Positions 54,958 to 63,196 of a stretch of DNA of 63,196 nt are shown piece after piece. Under the pieces are notes generated by a model. The model saw only the letters and a list, made by a program, of their open reading frames with translations. It ran no database searches and was not told the origin of the DNA. Positions within the stretch are counted from its first letter, which is position 1. Every line of letters starts with the position of its first letter. Position numbers and translations under genes: made by a program. This DNA is from Myxococcus sp. (GTDB taxonomy: Bacteria; Myxococcota; Myxococcia; Myxococcales; Myxococcaceae), in assembly GCA_014879945.1 (NCBI GenBank), contig JACSRE010000168.1, forward strand, positions 1 through 63,196, read 5' to 3'.

Positions 54958-55710
54958 ATGGCCGATCCGTTCCCGCTGTATCTTCCCAGTGAAGCGCGCC
55001 GCTTGTTCCAGAGCGAGTCGCTCCTCCGTCGCTTCGCGCAGGCCGCACACTTCAACGGCGGGTCGCGGCTGCTCGAGGTGCACGCGAGCCTGGGCGGCCT
55101 GGCGCTCGCGCGCGCGTTGAACTGCACCCTCACCGTCATCGAGCCCGACGCGAAGGTGGCCGAGACGCTCAAGGAGCGCGCCCGGCTGGCCGGCATCGGC
55201 GACAAGGTGACCTGGCTCCAGCAGCCCCTGTCGACGGTCTCGTTCGGCGAGAAGAAGTTCGACGGCATCTTCTCGCTCGGCCGCGTCGCGGGGCACCCGG
55301 AGCAGCTCGCGCGCACCTTCCGGCCGTGGCTCGACGAGAAGGGCCGCCTGGCGCTGACCTACGTGATGGCCGTGGGCCGTGCCCCGTCGAAGACCGCGCT
55401 CGAGAGCTGGTCGGAGCGGCTGGGGCGGCCGATTCGCTCGCCCCGCGACACCCTCATGAGCCTCGAGCCCGAGGGCTTCGAGCCCGAGATCGTCGAGACC
55501 CTCGGCGACCCCGAGCTCGATGACTTCTACCGTGAGGTCGAGGCCGCGCTCGTGAAGCAGCCAGCCGAGACCGAGGCGGTCAAGGCCGTGAAGGCCGAGA
55601 TCGTGGTGCACCGCGCCCAGCAGGGCAAGGCGGGCGCCACCTACGGGGTGATCGTCGCGCGCCGCAAAGAGCCAGGCGAGAAGCCGCCCGTCTCACGCGA
55701 CGGCGGCTAG
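54958..55710 (+). CDS. Class I SAM-dependent methyltransferase-like protein
   Basis: About 250 aa. A Rossmann-type pattern is visible: LLEVHASLGGLALA in place of motif I (LEVGxGxG), VIEPDAK (acidic residue after strand 2) and FDGIFSLGRV (motif IV-like). Motif I is altered (HASLG), so SAM binding may be weak or absent. The C-terminal part is charged. The start is uncertain (ATG 54916, 54940 or 54958); none has a good Shine-Dalgarno. Confidence 0.65.
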   Translation: MADPFPLYLPSEARRLFQSESLLRRFAQAAHFNGGSRLLEVHASLGGLALARALNCTLTVIEPDAKVAETLKERARLAGIGDKVTWLQQPLSTVSFGEKKFDGIFSLGRVAGHPEQLARTFRPWLDEKGRLALTYVMAVGRAPSKTALESWSERLGRPIRSPRDTLMSLEPEGFEPEIVETLGDPELDDFYREVEAALVKQPAETEAVKAVKAEIVVHRAQQGKAGATYGVIVARRKEPGEKPPVSRDGG

Positions 55711-55766
55711 CGCGCCGCGCTCGGGAACTTGGGGCGCGCTCCGAGCTGGACCAAGCTGGAGAGGCC

Positions 55767-56678
55767 GTGAGCGACGCCGCCCTCGACGCCTTCATCACCT
55801 TCCTGCGCGCCGAGCGGAACCTGGCGCCCAAAACGGTGGACGCCTACGCCGCCGACGTGAAGGACTGGCTCGACGAGCTCGCGCGCCGGAAGATCGCCGT
55901 CGACGCCGCCACCCGTGACGACGTGCTGGAGCACCTGGCGTGGCTGGGTCGAAAAGGCCTGGCGGCCCGCAGCCGCGCCCGTCACCTGGCGGCCATGCGC
56001 GGGTTTCACCGCTTCCTCGAGGACGAGAAGCTGTCGCCCGGCAACCCGACCGACGATCTCGACACGCCCAAACACGCGCGCAAGCTCCCCGTGTTCCTCA
56101 CCCTGCAAGAGGTCGAAGAGCTCCTCGCCGCGCCAGACGTGACGACCCCCACCGGCCTGCGCGATCGCGCGATGATCGAGGTGCTCTACGCCACCGGCCT
56201 GCGCGTCAGCGAGCTGATCAAGTTGACCATCAATGACGTCAACCTCGTCGACGGCTTCGTGATGGTGATGGGGAAGGGGCGCAAGGAGCGGGTGGTGCCG
56301 CTGGGCCGCCACGCCATCGAGCACGTTCGCGCCTACGTCAGCCAGTCGCGCGGCGCGCTGCTGAAGGGCCGCGAGACGAAGGCGCTCTTCGTCACGCCGC
56401 GGGGCAAGGGCTTCTCGCGCATGGGCTTCTGGAAGCTGCTGCGCCGCCACGCGCGCACCGCGGGCATCACCAAGAACCTCTCGCCGCACAAGCTGCGGCA
56501 CTCGTTCGCCACCCACCTCGTCGAGCGCGGCGCCGACCTGCGCGCGGTGCAGTCGATGCTCGGGCACGCCGATCTCGCCACCACCCAGATCTACACCCAC
56601 GTCGACAGCCAGCGGCTGCGCAGCACCTACGATCGGCACCACCCGCGCTCGCGCGCGAAGCAGCCCGCGAAGGCCTGA
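55767..56678 (+). CDS. xerD: Site-specific tyrosine recombinase XerD/XerC
   Basis: It resolves chromosome dimers at dif. The 303-aa protein has an N-terminal SAM-like core-binding domain (residues 5-90) and a catalytic domain with Arg in ATGLRVSEL, Lys in GKGRKER, HKLRHSF (H-x-x-R), GHAD and nucleophile Tyr in TTQIYTHV. GTG 55767 follows GGAG at 5 bp. It sits in a housekeeping row with trpS and scpAB and shows no flanking repeats, so it is not a mobile-element integrase. XerC versus XerD is not settled. Confidence 0.9.
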   Translation: MSDAALDAFITFLRAERNLAPKTVDAYAADVKDWLDELARRKIAVDAATRDDVLEHLAWLGRKGLAARSRARHLAAMRGFHRFLEDEKLSPGNPTDDLDTPKHARKLPVFLTLQEVEELLAAPDVTTPTGLRDRAMIEVLYATGLRVSELIKLTINDVNLVDGFVMVMGKGRKERVVPLGRHAIEHVRAYVSQSRGALLKGRETKALFVTPRGKGFSRMGFWKLLRRHARTAGITKNLSPHKLRHSFATHLVERGADLRAVQSMLGHADLATTQIYTHVDSQRLRSTYDRHHPRSRAKQPAKA

Positions 56679-56721
56679 CGCCTGTGGACATCGCGCGTCG
56701 CCTTCGTCACAAAGGCGGCCG

Positions 56722-57753
56722 ATGCCACAACGAATTCTCAGCGGTGTTCAGTCGTCTGGCCGGCTCCACCTCGGCAACTACTACGGCGCGATTCGCGAGT
56801 TCGTGCGCCTGCAGGAAGAGGGCGAGGCGCTGTACTTCATCGCCAACCTGCACGCCCTCACCAGCGTGCGCGACGCGGCCTTGGCGCGGCAGCTCACCTT
56901 CGAGACCGCGGTGGCCTTCCTCGCGCTCGGCGTCGACCCGGTGAAGTCCACCCTGTTCAGGCAGAGCGACATCCCCGAGATCACCGAGCTGTACTGGATC
57001 CTCGGGAGCGTGGTGCCCATCTCGAACCTCGAGCGCGCGCACAGCTACCGCGACAAGCTCGAGAACAAGGGCATCACGAACCCCGAGTTCGGCCTCTTCG
57101 CCTACCCGGTGCTGATGGCCGCCGACATCCTCCTCTACGACTCCGACGTGGTGCCGGTCGGGAAGGACCAGAAGCAGCACCTCGAGTTCACCCGCGACTG
57201 GGCCACCAAGTTCAACGCGCAGTACGTGCCGGGCTACGACGCCCAGGACCCGCGCGGCGAGAGGTCGAAGCGCCCCGGCGTCTTCAAGCTCCCCGTCGAG
57301 CGCATTCGCGACGAGACCGCCGTGGTGCCCGGGCGTGACGGCCAGAAGATGTCGAAGAGCTACGGCAACACCATCGATCTGTTCGCGCCCGACAAAGAGG
57401 TCGAGAAGCAGATCAAGTCGGTGAAGACCGACTCCACGCCGCCCGATCAGCCCAAGCCCGTCGAGAACCAGCCGCTGTACCAGCTGCTCAAGCTGGTGCT
57501 GCCACCCGAGGCGTTCGCCGCCGCCGACCAGGCCTGGCGCACCGGCGGAGACCCGAAGACGAACGGGTACGGGTACTTCAAGAACCTGCTCCTCGAGGGC
57601 TACCAGCAACAGTTCGGGCCCGCCCGCAAGCGGTACGCCGAGCTGGTGAACGACCCCGCCGAGGTCGAGCGCCTGCTCGAGGCGGGGGCGCAGAAGGCCC
57701 GGGGCTACGCGGCCCCGGTGATCGCACGGGTGCGGGCCGCCGTCGGCCTCTGA
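56722..57753 (+). CDS. trpS: Tryptophanyl-tRNA synthetase
   Basis: It charges tRNA-Trp. The 343-aa class I synthetase has GRLHLGNYYGA (HIGH-type motif) near residue 15 and KMSKS (in GQKMSKSYGN) near residue 215. Length fits the bacterial family. ATG 56722 follows AAAGG at 6 bp. Confidence 0.97.
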   Translation: MPQRILSGVQSSGRLHLGNYYGAIREFVRLQEEGEALYFIANLHALTSVRDAALARQLTFETAVAFLALGVDPVKSTLFRQSDIPEITELYWILGSVVPISNLERAHSYRDKLENKGITNPEFGLFAYPVLMAADILLYDSDVVPVGKDQKQHLEFTRDWATKFNAQYVPGYDAQDPRGERSKRPGVFKLPVERIRDETAVVPGRDGQKMSKSYGNTIDLFAPDKEVEKQIKSVKTDSTPPDQPKPVENQPLYQLLKLVLPPEAFAAADQAWRTGGDPKTNGYGYFKNLLLEGYQQQFGPARKRYAELVNDPAEVERLLEAGAQKARGYAAPVIARVRAAVGL

Positions 57754-57843
57754 GCCGGCTGAAATTCGTCGCCAGTCAGTCGCCTTTTCCGGCAGCTGGG
57801 CTATAGCGCTTCGAGGCCGATTTCCCGGCCTGGGAGCGATCTC

Positions 57844-58716
57844 TTGGCCAACGTGAAGGACGTGAGTCCTGCACCTGACGACGGGCTGGGCGAGGTGATG
57901 GCGCCGCGTGATGCCTTTCGCATCGCGCTGCCCAACTTCGAGGGCCCGCTCGACCTGCTCCTGCACCTGATCCGCGAGCACAAGGTCGACATCCTCGACA
58001 TCCCCATCGCGCTCATCACCGAGAAGTACCTCGGGCACCTCGAGCGCATGCGCGAGATCGATCTCGACATCGCGGGCGAGTTCCTGGTGATGGCGTCCAC
58101 GCTCCTGCACCTCAAGTCGCGCATGCTGCTGCCTCGCGAGGAGCGCGCCGCCGGGGTCGAGGGGCTCGAGGCGGGCCCCGACGCGCTCGACCCGCGCACC
58201 GAGCTGGTGCGGCGCCTGCTCGAGTACCAGAAGTACAAACACTCGGCCGAGCAGCTGGCCAACAACGATCTGCTCGATCGCGACGTCTTCCCGCGGCGGG
58301 TGTCGGTCTACGAGATCCCCCTCGACGCCGAAGAGGTCGGCCTGCAAGAGGTCAGCGTGTACAAGCTGATCGAGGCCCTCGACCGGGTGCTCGAGAAGCT
58401 CATTCCCCAGAAGCAGCACGAGGTGACGCGCGAGGTCATGTCGATGTCGGCCGCCATGCGCCGCGTCGCCGACCAGGTGCGCGCGCAGGGGAAGGGCGCC
58501 TCGGTGGGCTTCTTCTCGCTCTTCGAGGGCATGCGCCGGCGCGGCGAGGTGATCATCACCTTCCTCGCCATGCTCGAGATGTGCAAACACCGGTTCCTGC
58601 GCATCTTCCAGGCCGAGCCGGGCGGCGAGATTCAGATCAGCGAGCGCGATGACGCCCTGTCGTCGCCCGCGGCGCAGCAGCTGGGTTCAGAGGAGATCGA
58701 CCGTGAGTACCAGTAA
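57844..58716 (+). CDS. scpA: Segregation and condensation protein A
   Basis: The kleisin subunit that bridges SMC heads in bacterial condensin. The 290-aa protein starts at TTG 57844 with GGGAG about 8 bp upstream. The N-terminal FEGPLDLLLHLIREHKVDI and the C-terminal winged-helix segment are typical. It overlaps scpB by 14 bp. Confidence 0.95.
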   Translation: MANVKDVSPAPDDGLGEVMAPRDAFRIALPNFEGPLDLLLHLIREHKVDILDIPIALITEKYLGHLERMREIDLDIAGEFLVMASTLLHLKSRMLLPREERAAGVEGLEAGPDALDPRTELVRRLLEYQKYKHSAEQLANNDLLDRDVFPRRVSVYEIPLDAEEVGLQEVSVYKLIEALDRVLEKLIPQKQHEVTREVMSMSAAMRRVADQVRAQGKGASVGFFSLFEGMRRRGEVIITFLAMLEMCKHRFLRIFQAEPGGEIQISERDDALSSPAAQQLGSEEIDREYQ

Positions 58717-59674
58717 GAAGTCAGGCGGCCCGTCGCCGTTCTCAGAAGACGAGGTCGCTGCGGTCACCGCCGGGCCTTCGACCGACCCCGAGCTCGACGA
58801 GGTCGAGGCCGCCACCATCGACGCGCCCGATCTCGAGACGCCCTTCGAGAAGGTGGCCGCGAGGGCCCGCAAGCTCACCGAGCAGCAGGTCTGCAACGTG
58901 ATCGAGAGCGTGCTCTTCGTCGCCGCCGAGCCCCAGTCGATCGATCAGCTCTTCGACGCGACGGGCATCGACCGCGAGCGGCTGCAGAAGGGCCTCGAGG
59001 CGCTCCAGGGCCAGCGCCGTGACGGCCTGGCTGGCGTGGTGCTGCACGAGGTCGCAGGAGGCTGGCAGCTGCGCACGGCCGCCGAGTCGAGCGACTTCGT
59101 CAAGCGCTTCTTGAAGGTGAAGCCGCAGCGGCTGACGCGCGCGGCGCTCGAGACCCTGGCCATCTGCGCGTACCGCCAGCCCGTCACCCGCCCCGAGATC
59201 GAAGACATTCGCGGCGTCGACTCGGGCGCGGTGCTCAAGGCCCTGCTCGACCGCCGGCTGATCAAGATCGTCGGCAAGAAGGAGGAGGTGGGCCGCCCGA
59301 TCCTCTACGGCACCACCCGCGAGTTCCTCGAGTTCTTCGCGCTCAAAGATCTCAACGCGCTCCCGACGCTGCGCGAGTTCCACGAGCTCACCGAGGAGCA
59401 CCAGGAGATCGTCGAGAAAGAGGCCCCGCGGCCCACCGCCGCCGGCACCGTCGAGGCCCTGTCCGACCCCGCCTTCCAGGAGCGCCTGGCCGAGCAGGAG
59501 AAGGCGTCGGAGGCCGCCCTCGAGCAGCTCGAGAGCGCGATCGAGACCGCCGACGTCACCACCAGGGCCGTCTCGAAGGTGCTCGACCCGCCGAAGCCGC
59601 CCGAAGCCCCACCCGATGGCGGAGCGCCGCCGTCGCCTGCTGGCGGCACGCCCCCAACACCGGCCGGGAGCTGA
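58703..59674 (+). CDS. scpB: Segregation and condensation protein B
   Basis: The winged-helix condensin partner of ScpA. The 323-aa protein has ScpB motifs (VIESVLFVAAEPQSIDQL, TLAICAYRQPVTRPEIEDIR, VGRPILYGTT). It carries an acidic N-terminal extension (~55 aa) and a Pro-rich C-terminal tail. GTG 58703 has AGAGGAG 6 bp upstream. Confidence 0.95.
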   Translation: MSTSKKSGGPSPFSEDEVAAVTAGPSTDPELDEVEAATIDAPDLETPFEKVAARARKLTEQQVCNVIESVLFVAAEPQSIDQLFDATGIDRERLQKGLEALQGQRRDGLAGVVLHEVAGGWQLRTAAESSDFVKRFLKVKPQRLTRAALETLAICAYRQPVTRPEIEDIRGVDSGAVLKALLDRRLIKIVGKKEEVGRPILYGTTREFLEFFALKDLNALPTLREFHELTEEHQEIVEKEAPRPTAAGTVEALSDPAFQERLAEQEKASEAALEQLESAIETADVTTRAVSKVLDPPKPPEAPPDGGAPPSPAGGTPPTPAGS

Positions 59675-59676
59675 TC

Positions 59677-60636
59677 ATGCAGGAACGTCTTCAGAAGTAC
59701 CTCGCGCGCGCTGGCATCGCCTCACGCCGCGCCGCCGAGACCTTGATCACCGCCGGCCGGGTGAAGGTGAACGGCGCCATCGTGCGCGAGCTGGGCACCA
59801 AGGTCGACGGGGTGAAGGACCTCGTCGTGGTCGACGGCAAGCCCGCGGTCGCGCCCAACGAGAAGACCTGGCTGATGCTCTACAAGCCCACGGGCGTCGT
59901 CACCACGATGAGCGACCCGCAGGGGCGGCCCACCATCGGCGACTTCCTCCGGGAGGGCGCCTCGCGTGTCTTCCCGGTCGGGCGGCTCGACTACGACGCC
60001 GAGGGCGCGCTGCTCCTCACCGACGACGGCGACACCGCGAACAAGCTGATGCACCCGCGCCACCAGGTGCGCCGCGTCTACCTCGCGAAGGTCAAGGGCG
60101 ACCCCACCGACGCCTCCATCGAGAAGCTGCGCGGGGGCGTTCGCCTCGAAGACGGCTTCGCCAAGCCCGCCGAGGTCAGCCGCTTCGAGCGCGCCGACAA
60201 GAACACCTGGCTGCGCATCGTCGTGACCGAGGGGCGCCCCCACCTCATCAAGCGCCTCTGCGCGGCCATCGGGCACCCGGTGGTGCGGCTCTATCGCCCC
60301 AGCCACGCCGGCATCTCGGTCGAGGGCTTGCGGCCCGGGCAGGTCCGTCAGCTGACCAGCGACGAGGTGCGCCGCATCGCCGCCGTCGCCGAAGGGAAGG
60401 GCGGCGCCGACGCGCCCCAGCTGAAGCTGCCGCCGCGGCGACACGGCCACGGCATCGGCAAGGACGGCCCCTCCGAAGAGCTCGAGCAGCCCCAGTCCGA
60501 CGAGCGCGCAGAGCCCAGGGCCGTGGAGGCCCAGCCGAAGAAGGAGGCGCCGCGCAAGCACGACGCGCCCCGCAAACACACCGCGCCCGCGAAGCCCGCA
60601 GGCGCCAGGAAGAGCGAGCCCCGCTCCCGCTCCTGA
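59677..60636 (+). CDS. rluB: rRNA pseudouridine synthase, RluB/RsuA family
   Basis: It converts uridine to pseudouridine in rRNA. The 319-aa protein has an N-terminal S4 domain (QKYLARAGIASRRAAE) and a catalytic Asp in GRLDYDAEGALLLT. It ends in a ~60-residue basic, Pro/Ala/Lys-rich tail (APRKHTAPAKPAGARK) probably disordered. It starts 2 bp after scpB; scpA-scpB-rluB is a common conserved operon. Confidence 0.93.
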   Translation: MQERLQKYLARAGIASRRAAETLITAGRVKVNGAIVRELGTKVDGVKDLVVVDGKPAVAPNEKTWLMLYKPTGVVTTMSDPQGRPTIGDFLREGASRVFPVGRLDYDAEGALLLTDDGDTANKLMHPRHQVRRVYLAKVKGDPTDASIEKLRGGVRLEDGFAKPAEVSRFERADKNTWLRIVVTEGRPHLIKRLCAAIGHPVVRLYRPSHAGISVEGLRPGQVRQLTSDEVRRIAAVAEGKGGADAPQLKLPPRRHGHGIGKDGPSEELEQPQSDERAEPRAVEAQPKKEAPRKHDAPRKHTAPAKPAGARKSEPRSRS

Positions 60637-60677
60637 ATCTGCCTGCCATCGCGGCCAGCGCGGGGTAGAACGACGGC

Positions 60678-62783
60678 ATGTCCGCCCGAGGGACCTGCCT
60701 CATCGTTCTGTTCTGGCTGACCGCGTGCACTGGCGGCCGCGACAAGTGGATCGCGCAGCTCCAGAGCCCCAGGCCCGACGACCGCGCCATCGCCGTGAAG
60801 AAGCTGGCCGAGAAGTACGACGCCGACGATCTGCCCCTGTTTACCCAGGCCGCGCGAGACCCCGTCGGCATGGTGCGCGCCGAGGCCATGAGCGCCCTGG
60901 GCAAGAGCAACGATCAACGCGTCGTCGATCTGCTCGGCGAGGCCCTGGGCGACCCCGACGACGACGTGCAAGCCGCCGCCGCCCGCGCGCTGGCGGTGAT
61001 CCGCAACGACAAGGCCCGCGCCTACCTCACGCTCCAGTACTCGCGCCGGGGCCGCAGCACCCGCCAGGTGATCGTCGAGGGGCTCAAGAGCGCCAACGTG
61101 CCTGGCGCCATGGCGAGCTGCGTGGCGGCCGAGGCGAACTCGATCTGGGAGCAGAACCTCAAGGCCCTCCAGGACGGCGCGCTCCCCGAGCGGGTCGGCG
61201 CGGCTGAAGAGCTCGGTCGCTCGGGCCGGCCCGAGGCCGTCAACCGCCTGGTGCCGCTGCTCAAGGACAAGCAGGTGGTGCTCGCCGCGGCGGCCGCGCG
61301 AGGCCTCGGCTCGGCCCGCGACGTGCGCGCCGTGCCCGCGCTGACCGGGCTGCTCGCCGAGAACTACCCCGAGCTCCGCGAGGCGGCCTGCGAGGCCCTG
61401 CTGCGGCTGCAGGACCCCTCGGCGCTCCCCACCCTCACCTCGGTGGCGCTCGAGGGCAGCCCGGCCAGCCCGCTCGCCACGCGCGCCATCATCGCGCTGC
61501 CGCCGACGCCGGAGTCCAACAAGGCGCTCTGTGACGTGCTGCTCGCCGGCGGGGGCGCCGAGGTGGACGCCGCCGGTCGCGAGCTCAGGCAGCGCGGCGG
61601 GTGCCCGGCCGAGCCGCTCCTCGAGAAGCTCAAGAGCCAGCCCCCGAACGCCGCGCTGCGCGCCTTCATCGTGCTGGGCCCGCTGATGGCGGCGCACGCC
61701 CCGAAGATCGCGCCGCTGCTCGGCGCGCCTGACGCGGTGACGCGCCGCCTGGCGGTTGACGCGGTCGCTGCGCTCGAAGACCCCGCGCTCGCCGCGGCGC
61801 TCACCAAGGCGTGGGACGCCGAAGTGAAGGCCATCGAGCCGCTGCGCGCCGACTGGATTCCGGCAGATCTGCCGCTGAAGTACGCGCCGGGCTTCAACCC
61901 CGACGAGGCGCCCCCCGAGAAAGACGTGTTCCGCGTCTCCCGGTCTCGCACCTCCGAGATGTTCAAGCGCGTGCAGGCCCTCGACGCCCAGCGCCTCAAG
62001 GAGCGGGGCAAGGTGCCGCTCCAGCCGCGCGCGCCCCGAGAGCTCGTCGACGACGGCGCCGAAGAGCAGTACCAGCTGATGGCGTCGCTGCTGCGCGCCA
62101 TGGGCAAGCTCAAGGTCGACGGGGCCCGGGCGCGCCTCGAGCCCTTCCTCGAGGAGCAGAGCCCCACGCTGCGCGGCGCCGCGTTCGCCGGCCTGGCGAT
62201 GCTGGGCCCCGAGACGGTGCCCCTGGTGCGTCGAGGGCTGCTCGACGCCGAGCGCAGCGTGCAGGCGGCCGCCGCGAGCGCGCTGGCCGAGACCTCTCCC
62301 GAGGGCCGCCTCGCGGTGCTCGAGACGCTGGGCCAGCTCGTCGGCGATCGCTCCCGCCTGGTGGAGCCGCTCCACGGTCAACCCCTCCCTGCGTCGGCGG
62401 GCCCGGTGCTGCTCGCCCTGGTTCGTGAAGGCGGGGCCGATGGCTCGACCGCCGCGGCGATCCTCGCGGAGCTTCAGGCGCCCGAGTCGGTGGGCGCCAT
62501 CGCCGAGCTCCTCAAGCAAGACACCGTGGTGGGCCGCCGCCAGCTGATCGCCGCGCTGGGCAAGGTGAAGTCGGCCGACGCCGTGGCTGCCCTGGGCCGC
62601 GAGCTCTTCAGCGACTCCTCGGGGGTGCGGGCCGCGGCCGCCGACGCGCTCGCCCAGCAAGGCGACGCCGCGAAGGTGCAGCTCGAGGCGCTCGACGCCC
62701 TCAAGGGTGACTACGCCCTCGCCGTTCGCGAGGCCGCCTCGGCGTCGGTCAAGCGGCTCTCTGGCGCCGAGGCGCCCCACTGA
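60678..62783 (+). CDS. HEAT-repeat lipoprotein, 701 aa
   Basis: A predicted envelope lipoprotein: signal peptide with lipobox WLTAC. It is built of HEAT/PBS-lyase-like helical repeats throughout (AAAARALAVIRNDKARAYLT; VRAEAMSALGKSNDQRVVDL; AAAASALAETSPEGRLAVLE), with a less repetitive insert around residues 380-470. Likely a protein-binding scaffold. The stop overlaps the next start as TGATG. Confidence 0.87.
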   Translation: MSARGTCLIVLFWLTACTGGRDKWIAQLQSPRPDDRAIAVKKLAEKYDADDLPLFTQAARDPVGMVRAEAMSALGKSNDQRVVDLLGEALGDPDDDVQAAAARALAVIRNDKARAYLTLQYSRRGRSTRQVIVEGLKSANVPGAMASCVAAEANSIWEQNLKALQDGALPERVGAAEELGRSGRPEAVNRLVPLLKDKQVVLAAAAARGLGSARDVRAVPALTGLLAENYPELREAACEALLRLQDPSALPTLTSVALEGSPASPLATRAIIALPPTPESNKALCDVLLAGGGAEVDAAGRELRQRGGCPAEPLLEKLKSQPPNAALRAFIVLGPLMAAHAPKIAPLLGAPDAVTRRLAVDAVAALEDPALAAALTKAWDAEVKAIEPLRADWIPADLPLKYAPGFNPDEAPPEKDVFRVSRSRTSEMFKRVQALDAQRLKERGKVPLQPRAPRELVDDGAEEQYQLMASLLRAMGKLKVDGARARLEPFLEEQSPTLRGAAFAGLAMLGPETVPLVRRGLLDAERSVQAAAASALAETSPEGRLAVLETLGQLVGDRSRLVEPLHGQPLPASAGPVLLALVREGGADGSTAAAILAELQAPESVGAIAELLKQDTVVGRRQLIAALGKVKSADAVAALGRELFSDSSGVRAAAADALAQQGDAAKVQLEALDALKGDYALAVREAASASVKRLSGAEAPH

Positions 62784-63196
62784 TGGACGCGCGCGCGCTC
62801 AAGGACAAGGCCACCGAGTTCTTCTCGAAGGGCAAGTTCGCCAAGTCGGCCGAGGCCTACGAGGCCTACTGCAAGGCCGACCCGAAGGATCTGCAGGCCC
62901 GCCTTCGCATGGGTGATGCCTGGGCCAAGTCGGGGAAGAAGGACCGCGCGATCGTCGCCTACCAGGCCGCCGCCGAGGGCTTCGCCAGAGACGGGTTCCT
63001 CCCGCGCGCCATCGCCGCCTCGAAGCTGGTGCTGGAGCTCGACCCCGCGCACAAGGGCATCGCGCAGATGCTGGCCGATCTCTACGCTCGCAAGAGCGGC
63101 AGCAGCCGGCCATCGACGGCGCGCACCCTGGGCGCGAAGCCCGACCCCGTCGCGCCGACGCCGACGACGCGCGCCGACGCGATCGAGATCTCGGTC
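62783..63196 (+). CDS. TPR-containing protein (3' truncated by window)
   Basis: The first 138 codons are present. The start MDARALKDKATEFFSKGKFA is in TGATG overlap with the HEAT lipoprotein. Residues 1-105 form about three TPR-like helix pairs (KSAEAYEAYCKADPKDLQAR; RAIVAYQAAAEGFARDGFLP), then a disordered Ser/Pro/Thr linker begins. A further domain probably follows beyond the window. Confidence 0.8.
   Translation, partial: MDARALKDKATEFFSKGKFAKSAEAYEAYCKADPKDLQARLRMGDAWAKSGKKDRAIVAYQAAAEGFARDGFLPRAIAASKLVLELDPAHKGIAQMLADLYARKSGSSRPSTARTLGAKPDPVAPTPTTRADAIEISV

Noticed and set aside
55767-56678. Integrase of a mobile element
   Set aside because: Standard XerC/D length in a housekeeping gene row, with no attachment repeats or cargo genes.
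60348-62780. 810-aa reverse-strand ORF opposite the HEAT lipoprotein
   Set aside because: GC-rich shadow with low-complexity composition; the forward frame has a signal peptide, HEAT repeats and operon-type junctions.

Overview
The window looks like chromosome from a high-GC (about 70%) member of the Myxococcota. That placement is an inference, based on: an FHA-linked sigma-54 activator; many lipoproteins with clear lipoboxes, one with a DAG-rich linker; frequent GTG/TTG starts; a myxobacterial-style PUFA synthase; and the scpA-scpB-rluB block. No 16S gene or other taxonomic marker is present. Coding density is very high, no gap exceeds about 210 bp, and no CRISPR array, insertion sequence or prophage was seen. 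Nearly all the long reverse-frame ORFs are GC-driven shadows.

Layout. 0-12 kb: 3' part of an FHA/sigma-54 regulator, a large CARDB-repeat lipoprotein with a CXXCH motif, a beta-CASP metallo-beta-lactamase nuclease downstream of a gluzincin/propeller/barrel lipoprotein, an unknown 430-aa protein and a tyrosine phenol-lyase. 12-16 kb: tRNA-Gly(CCC), a hybrid histidine kinase broken by one extra base, a serine-hydrolase-like lipoprotein and a DUF3817 membrane protein. 16-23.5 kb: a tight three-gene operon of RapA-like SNF2 helicase, SbcD/Mre11-like nuclease and hookless SbcC/Rad50-like ATPase, then tRNA-Glu(CTC) with a strong terminator. 23.5-26.2 kb: SLC4-like anion transporter, a membrane protein and a CWC zinc-finger-like protein.

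26.3-46.1 kb is the most notable region. A PUFA-synthase megasynthase pair (ER-KS-AT-ACP3-KR-DH, then KS-CLF-AT and two FabA-like double-hotdog dehydratases) runs, with overlapping stop/start codons at every junction, directly into oleA-oleB-oleC-oleD, the head-to-head hydrocarbon pathway. A convergent Sfp-type phosphopantetheinyl transferase ends 8 bp beyond oleD. Read together, these genes predict one 19-kb operon that builds a polyunsaturated acyl chain and condenses, reduces, lactonises and decarboxylates it to a very long polyunsaturated hydrocarbon. The PPTase would activate the ACPs.

46.2-63.2 kb: two adjacent ArsA/Get3-like ATPases with complementary P-loop defects, a PlsC acyltransferase with TPR lipoproteins, tandem tRNA-Lys/tRNA-Glu, greB, a PIN-PhoH ATPase, a DUF493 protein, a methyltransferase, xerD, trpS, scpA, scpB, rluB, a HEAT-repeat lipoprotein and a TPR protein cut by the window end.
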